A stretch of DNA of 64,000 bases from Spisula solida (taxonomy: Eukaryota > Mollusca > Bivalvia > Venerida > Mactridae): assembly GCA_947247005.1 (NCBI GenBank), contig OX365954.1:4108001-4172000 (forward strand), given 5' to 3'. A program made the position numbers and the translations under genes. Below are positions 60,320-64,000 of the stretch, in pieces. The notes under the pieces were generated by a model that worked only from the letters and a program-made list of their open reading frames with translations, was not told the origin of the DNA and did no database searches. Position 1 is the stretch's first letter. Every line of letters starts with the position of its first letter.

Positions 60320-60344
60320 AGATATATATATATATATATATATT
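60320..60344 (+). repeat. (AT)n microsatellite
   Basis: About 12 AT dinucleotides in a row. Confidence 0.9.
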
Positions 60345-60514
60345 ATGTTTGAATATATTGGAATGGTTGCTAAAACAGTGTCTCATGAATACAAATATGT
60401 ACAATGTCTATAATACCATGTAATGATATTACACGATCCTGAGACATACCGCAGTTTTCTATTGTAATGACGTGCTTTGTTTGACCACGCGTATGAGTTT
60501 CTCGTAATTTATAT

Positions 60515-60600
60515 ATCTTAAATACCAGGAGTTTACCAGTGAGATTTGAACCTATAGTGTACATTGCCATCACACCAGCTATAGGTTGATAATTAATGGA
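60515..60600 (-). mobile_element. tRNA-like SINE relic, minus strand
   Basis: The minus strand reads TATAGCTGGTGTGATGGCAA and then TATAGGTTCAAATCTCACTG: A- and B-box-like elements at tRNA spacing. Stems are degraded. Confidence 0.4.
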
Positions 60601-60847
60601 TAACAGCAACACTGACTATATGTGACTTTTTACAGCCGCCATACGGAACAAAAATAATTTTGTGAATTTAATAGTGTGCATGTATAAGTGCCATGGAACA
60701 GATAACAAATGTCCCACATGATGTCCAAATTTCGAAATACCTTGTCCTGAACCATTAACCAACCTTCTTTGACCTATATCGGACCATTATCATGCAACCA
60801 TATTGAAATCTGGTCCATCCATTGGTTTGATTATAATATACTGTTAT

Positions 60848-61412
60848 TGACTTATGTTGAGGTGAATAATTATGATGTTTGGTTGACCTGAAAAAAGTGA
60901 TATTGACCGATGACAAAGTCAGAGGTCAATATCACTTTGAAGGTCAACTAAACATCATATTCATCGAAACATAAGTCGACAACTGTTTTATTGTATATAC
61001 CATGCCATAGGTCAAGGAAATAAAACCTATTGACTCATTTTACATTCTAATAACTTCAGTCTCTCTTCAGGAAAGTGTATGTACATGTGTAATAGAAACA
61101 AAAGACGACACTTGAAATGTTCTGGCTAACAATGCTCTTCTTATGTATATGTATGTGAGAGTATTCACATATTTATTAACGGCAATTTCTTATTAATGGC
61201 TATGTTAGAGCCTATAAATATGTATGAGCAGCTGTAGGCCAAATAATACGGGAAATAACGTTACGTTGTTTGGAACGTTATGCGCAGGAAATGACGTCAC
61301 ATCATAAAAAAGTTATATCCACCCCAGCCTCGGTTTCGGGAGGTGTATATTGAACTATATAGACCTCTTGTGCAGGCCATCTAAGCCAATCAGAATCCTT
61401 GTTACATAAAAG
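60848..61412 (-). mobile_element. ~550-bp repeat with internal hairpin, copy 2 (inverted)
   Basis: Reverse-orientation copy of 47752-48300. It starts in the hairpin (TTGACTTATGTTGAGGTGAA ... CATCGAAACATAAGTCGACA) and ends AGAATCCTTGTTACAT. The two copies differ at scattered sites, with small indels. Confidence 0.78.
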
Positions 61413-61619
61413 GTATACAGTATTAGTCAATGTACCATGTTTGAACATGATAAGTCAACATTGGTCAACCATGTTATCGGTCAATCATGGGTTGATGAGT
61501 TAGTGGATCAGCCACTTTGCATGTGACTGTTTATTAATAACATCAGTATAATATAAGTAACGACAGTTTCATGTAAGACTTGTACCATACATGAGGGGCC
61601 AATCGCAGCGTCTGACGTG

Positions 61620-62048
61620 ACCAGACAAAGGTGCATTCCCAGACAAAGGTGCATGCCCAGACAAAGGTGCATGCTCAGACAAAGGTGCATGCCCAGACAT
61701 AGGTGCATGTCCAGACAAAGGTGCATGCCCAGACATAGGTGCATGCCCAGACAAAGGTGCATGCCCAGACATAGGTGCATGCCAAGACATAGGTGCATGC
61801 CCAGACAAAGGTGCATGTCAAGACAAAGGTGCATGCCCAGACAAAGGTGCATGCCGAGACAAAGGTGCATGTGCAGACAAAGGTGCATGTGCAGACAAAG
61901 GTGCATGCCCAGACAAAGGTGCATGCCCAGACAAAGGTGCATGCCGAGACAAAGGTGCATGTGCAGACAAAGGTGCATGCCCAGACAAAGGTGCATGTGC
62001 AGACAAAGGTGCATGTGCATACAAAGGTGCATGTCCAGACAAAGGTGC
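61620..62048 (+). repeat. 18-bp minisatellite, about 24 copies
   Basis: The unit is ACAAAGGTGCATGCCCAG, with variants at the last bases (GTGCAG, CCGAG, TCAAG) and AAAG/ATAG. Being a multiple of three with no stop in most frames, it opens long frames in at least four frames on the two strands (hexamers such as RQRCMP, TKVHAQ, GHAPLS, MHLCLG). No supporting gene structure, so read as non-coding. Confidence 0.95.
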
Positions 62049-62049
62049 C

Positions 62050-62460
62050 ATGTTACGCAATTTGTCAAAGTTTATATTTTATTACTAACCCACTTTCTTA
62101 TGTCATCCTGGACTATCTCAAATTTCTGTAGACAGAAAACAATAAATTCTGTCAACTGGTGGAAAACATTATTCCTGCATGGTATGTGACTGTCTGCTTG
62201 ATTTTATCCATTCCATAAATTTGCTGAGTCATTATTACCAGACAGATTTGTCTTTCAATTTATTAAGGTGTGTCAAGACAACATAAGTTAAACATGATAC
62301 TTCCGGTGTTCCTCAATAAACAGAGGAAATATCAGGTAGTCAACTTCCTGAAAACCAGAGACTCCCTGAAAACTGGAATTCACCCCCAGAATTTTTGTTG
62401 AAGTATCAAATAGTGCAAGCCGTTTACTGGTATAAATAGGAGGTGTCAACATTAAACATG
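62050..62460. other. intergenic stretch, nothing recognised
   Basis: No supported features. Confidence 0.5.
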
Positions 62461-62465
62461 TTCAT

Positions 62466-62790
62466 AGATGGACAAGTGGTCTTAAGTGGTAAGGGCTGCT
62501 GACTGCTGATCTGAAGGTTGTAGGTTCGATCCCTACTCCAGACGGTCAGAAACTGAAATGCTTTTCAGTGTTTCCCACCTCACATAACTAAAATTACTTA
62601 TAGTCTTTGGACGAGACGTTAAGCGAGGTCCCGTTTATGATACTTTACCGCGGCATGTAAAAGAACCAGAGATGCTTCTGGAACTGGGGCACCTTCTGTA
62701 TCATGCACTATCCCCCAGAAACTAAAGTGACTAGCCTCTTTAAGGGGCCTCGCCCATATTGATTTCAGGTGGCGAGGATAAATAAAAGCA
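62466..62790 (+). mobile_element. full-length tRNA-derived SINE with conserved central domain
   Basis: The head GATGGACAAGTGGTCTTAAG ... GTAGGTTCGATCCCTACTCC looks like a Ser/Leu-type tRNA relic with A and B boxes. The middle TTGGACGAGACGTTAAGCGA, GGTCCCGTTTATG and GCATGTAAAAGAACC resembles the central domain shared by Deu/Nin-type metazoan SINEs. The end CGAGGATAAATAAAAGCAAA is A-rich. Open frames over it are spurious. Confidence 0.72.
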
Positions 62791-62829
62791 AATGACCAAA
62801 GCAACTCTGTTATCAACATGTGTCATTTT

Positions 62830-63280
62830 CAGGGCTCAACAAATTTTTTGGAAGGCACTCGTCCTGCAGGACTAATAGCTGAGAATTTCCACTAGTCCTG
62901 CTACAATATCTACTTGTCCTGCAGGTCAATAAAGAAAAATGCATTTTTATGGTTGGGTATAAAGTTCGTCGTTTCACAAGCTTTCGCTCCGGCAATTCCG
63001 ATAAACCGTACTACGTACATACCGGAATATCCGTAGCGAAATTTTAGCCGATCAAATCGTACGGAACTAGACGGATTGAAGGCTTTTAAACAAACGGTCA
63101 ACATCCGGTTTGTACGAATTATTTCATTTTCTGTTCTACGTTCGATTAAGAGATGAAACTGATTGTATTCGGCCAGAATTTCCACTCATCCTGCAGGACG
63201 AGCGTTGCCGTTAGATTCACTCGCCCGTGGTCACTTTCTACTCTTAATTACGAGCGGACGAGTAGATTTGTTGAGCCCTG
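62830..63280. mobile_element. MITE with CAGGGCTCAACAAAT ends
   Basis: CAGGGCTCAACAAAT (62830) and ATTTGTTGAGCCCTG (ending 63280) are perfect 15-bp inverted repeats. Inside, TCGTCCTGCAGGA occurs near both ends in mirrored positions. ATTTTC flanks both sides, off by one base, so the exact target duplication is unresolved. hAT-like ends; 451 bp, no transposase. Confidence 0.75.
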
Positions 63281-63302
63281 ATTTTCTATTGTTAACTCTT
63301 TA

Positions 63303-63622
63303 ACAGAGTCTACTTGTTAAATGAATGGTAGAGCCAGGTAGTATCAGAGTCTACTTGTGTAAGACTTGAAGAACCCGGGAGTATCAGAGTCTACTTGTGT
63401 AAGACTTGAAGAACCCGGGAGTATCAGAGTCTACTTGTGTAAGACTTGAAGAGCCCGGGAGTATCAGAGTCTACTTGTGTAAGACTTGAAGAGCCCGGGA
63501 GTATCAGAGTCTACTTGTGTAAGACTTGAAGAGCCTGGGAGTATCAGAATCTACTTGTGTAAGACTTGAAGAGCCCGGGAGTATCAGAGTCTACTTGTGT
63601 AAGACTTGAAGAGCCCAGATTG
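63303..63622 (+). repeat. 40-bp minisatellite, 8 copies
   Basis: The unit is AGAGTCTACTTGTGTAAGAC plus TTGAAGA(G/A)CCCGGGAGTATC. The first copy is diverged, the others nearly identical. Most copies carry a CCCGGG site. Confidence 0.95.
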
Positions 63623-63624
63623 TT

Positions 63625-64000
63625 GAACGTCTTGAAGAGTCCTGAGTATGGACTCTAGCCTTAGTTTATGTCTACTTGCATGGAGTATCTGAGTCTACAG
63701 AGTCCCGAGAATGGACTGACTACTCATGATAATGCTGTACATGATGTAACACTAAGTCTTGCCCTACAATGTACATCAGATATTCGATGAATAATTGGCC
63801 AAGGTTAGAACTGATTTGTTGTATTCCATGTTTCATTCATCTCTTAGGAAAAACTGGAGAACCATGTGCATGTGAGAAGATTGAGCCTAGATTGAGCTGC
63901 TCCATTTTGATAAGCGCCTGATCTACATACCGCATCTGACAGTTTGGTCAACGTTTACCATTGCAAGGATAGTTCTTGAAATTCAAAAACATAATCAGAA
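63625..64000. other. window end, nothing supported
   Basis: Degenerate continuation of the 40-bp array to about 63720, then unassigned sequence. TTCATCTCTTAG at 63836-63847 resembles an acceptor, but the following frames close quickly. Confidence 0.4.

Noticed and set aside
61508..62189. Several 80-190-codon frames on both strands
   Set aside because: All come from the 18-bp array; long frames on both strands at once point to repeat composition, not coding.
62619..63185. Minus-strand frames of 60-91 codons
   Set aside because: They lie over the SINE and the CAGGGCTC-ended MITE and show no domain.
63836..63900. Exon after TTCATCTCTTAG
   Set aside because: All frames close quickly and no credible donor follows at a useful distance.

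Overview
The window looks like AT-rich nuclear DNA of an animal, most likely a bivalve mollusc or another lophotrochozoan. The coding content is sparse and spliced with GT-AG introns. There are many small inverted-repeat transposons, several tRNA-derived SINE-like units, and at least nine minisatellite arrays. Some repeats have a form I associate with bivalves: a TTTATGCCCC element with a (CCGT)n tract, an ATACGCCCGT terminal-repeat element, and a TTAGCTCACC / GAGCTTTTGTGATC repeat. There is no prokaryotic gene organisation, no rRNA and no CRISPR. The species call is inference.

Left part (1-8.5 kb): the 5' part of a minus-strand gene, read here as eight exons with consistent reading frame across all seven introns. 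It encodes at least 276 residues of a multi-pass membrane protein I cannot assign to a named family; its C-terminus lies beyond position 1. One exon is only 26 nt, and tandem repeats sit directly against two of the splice sites around it.

8.6-21.4 kb: intergenic, with a degenerate non-LTR retrotransposon end, several MITE-like elements, a 51-bp minisatellite, and a possible promoter/first exon at 16.0 kb carrying two ATGGCGGC (YY1-type) motifs.

21.4-28.1 kb: a plus-strand glycosyltransferase-like gene in two exons. It encodes a 366-residue type II membrane protein with an LEDD motif. Its single 5.6-kb coding intron holds a dead Tc1/mariner copy, a retroposon tail, a MITE and a 181-bp palindrome. 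The first canonical poly(A) signal downstream lies inside a pogo-like element.

28-64 kb: no gene I can support. This stretch holds arrays with periods of 41, 29, 14, ~53, 43 (about 57 copies, 2.5 kb), 18 and 40 bp, plus several MITE families present in two to four copies. Many of the longest open frames here come from the arrays and are judged artefacts. I found no convincing undescribed multi-gene system; the membrane-protein gene, the microexon flanked by repeats, and the repeat families are the items most worth following up.
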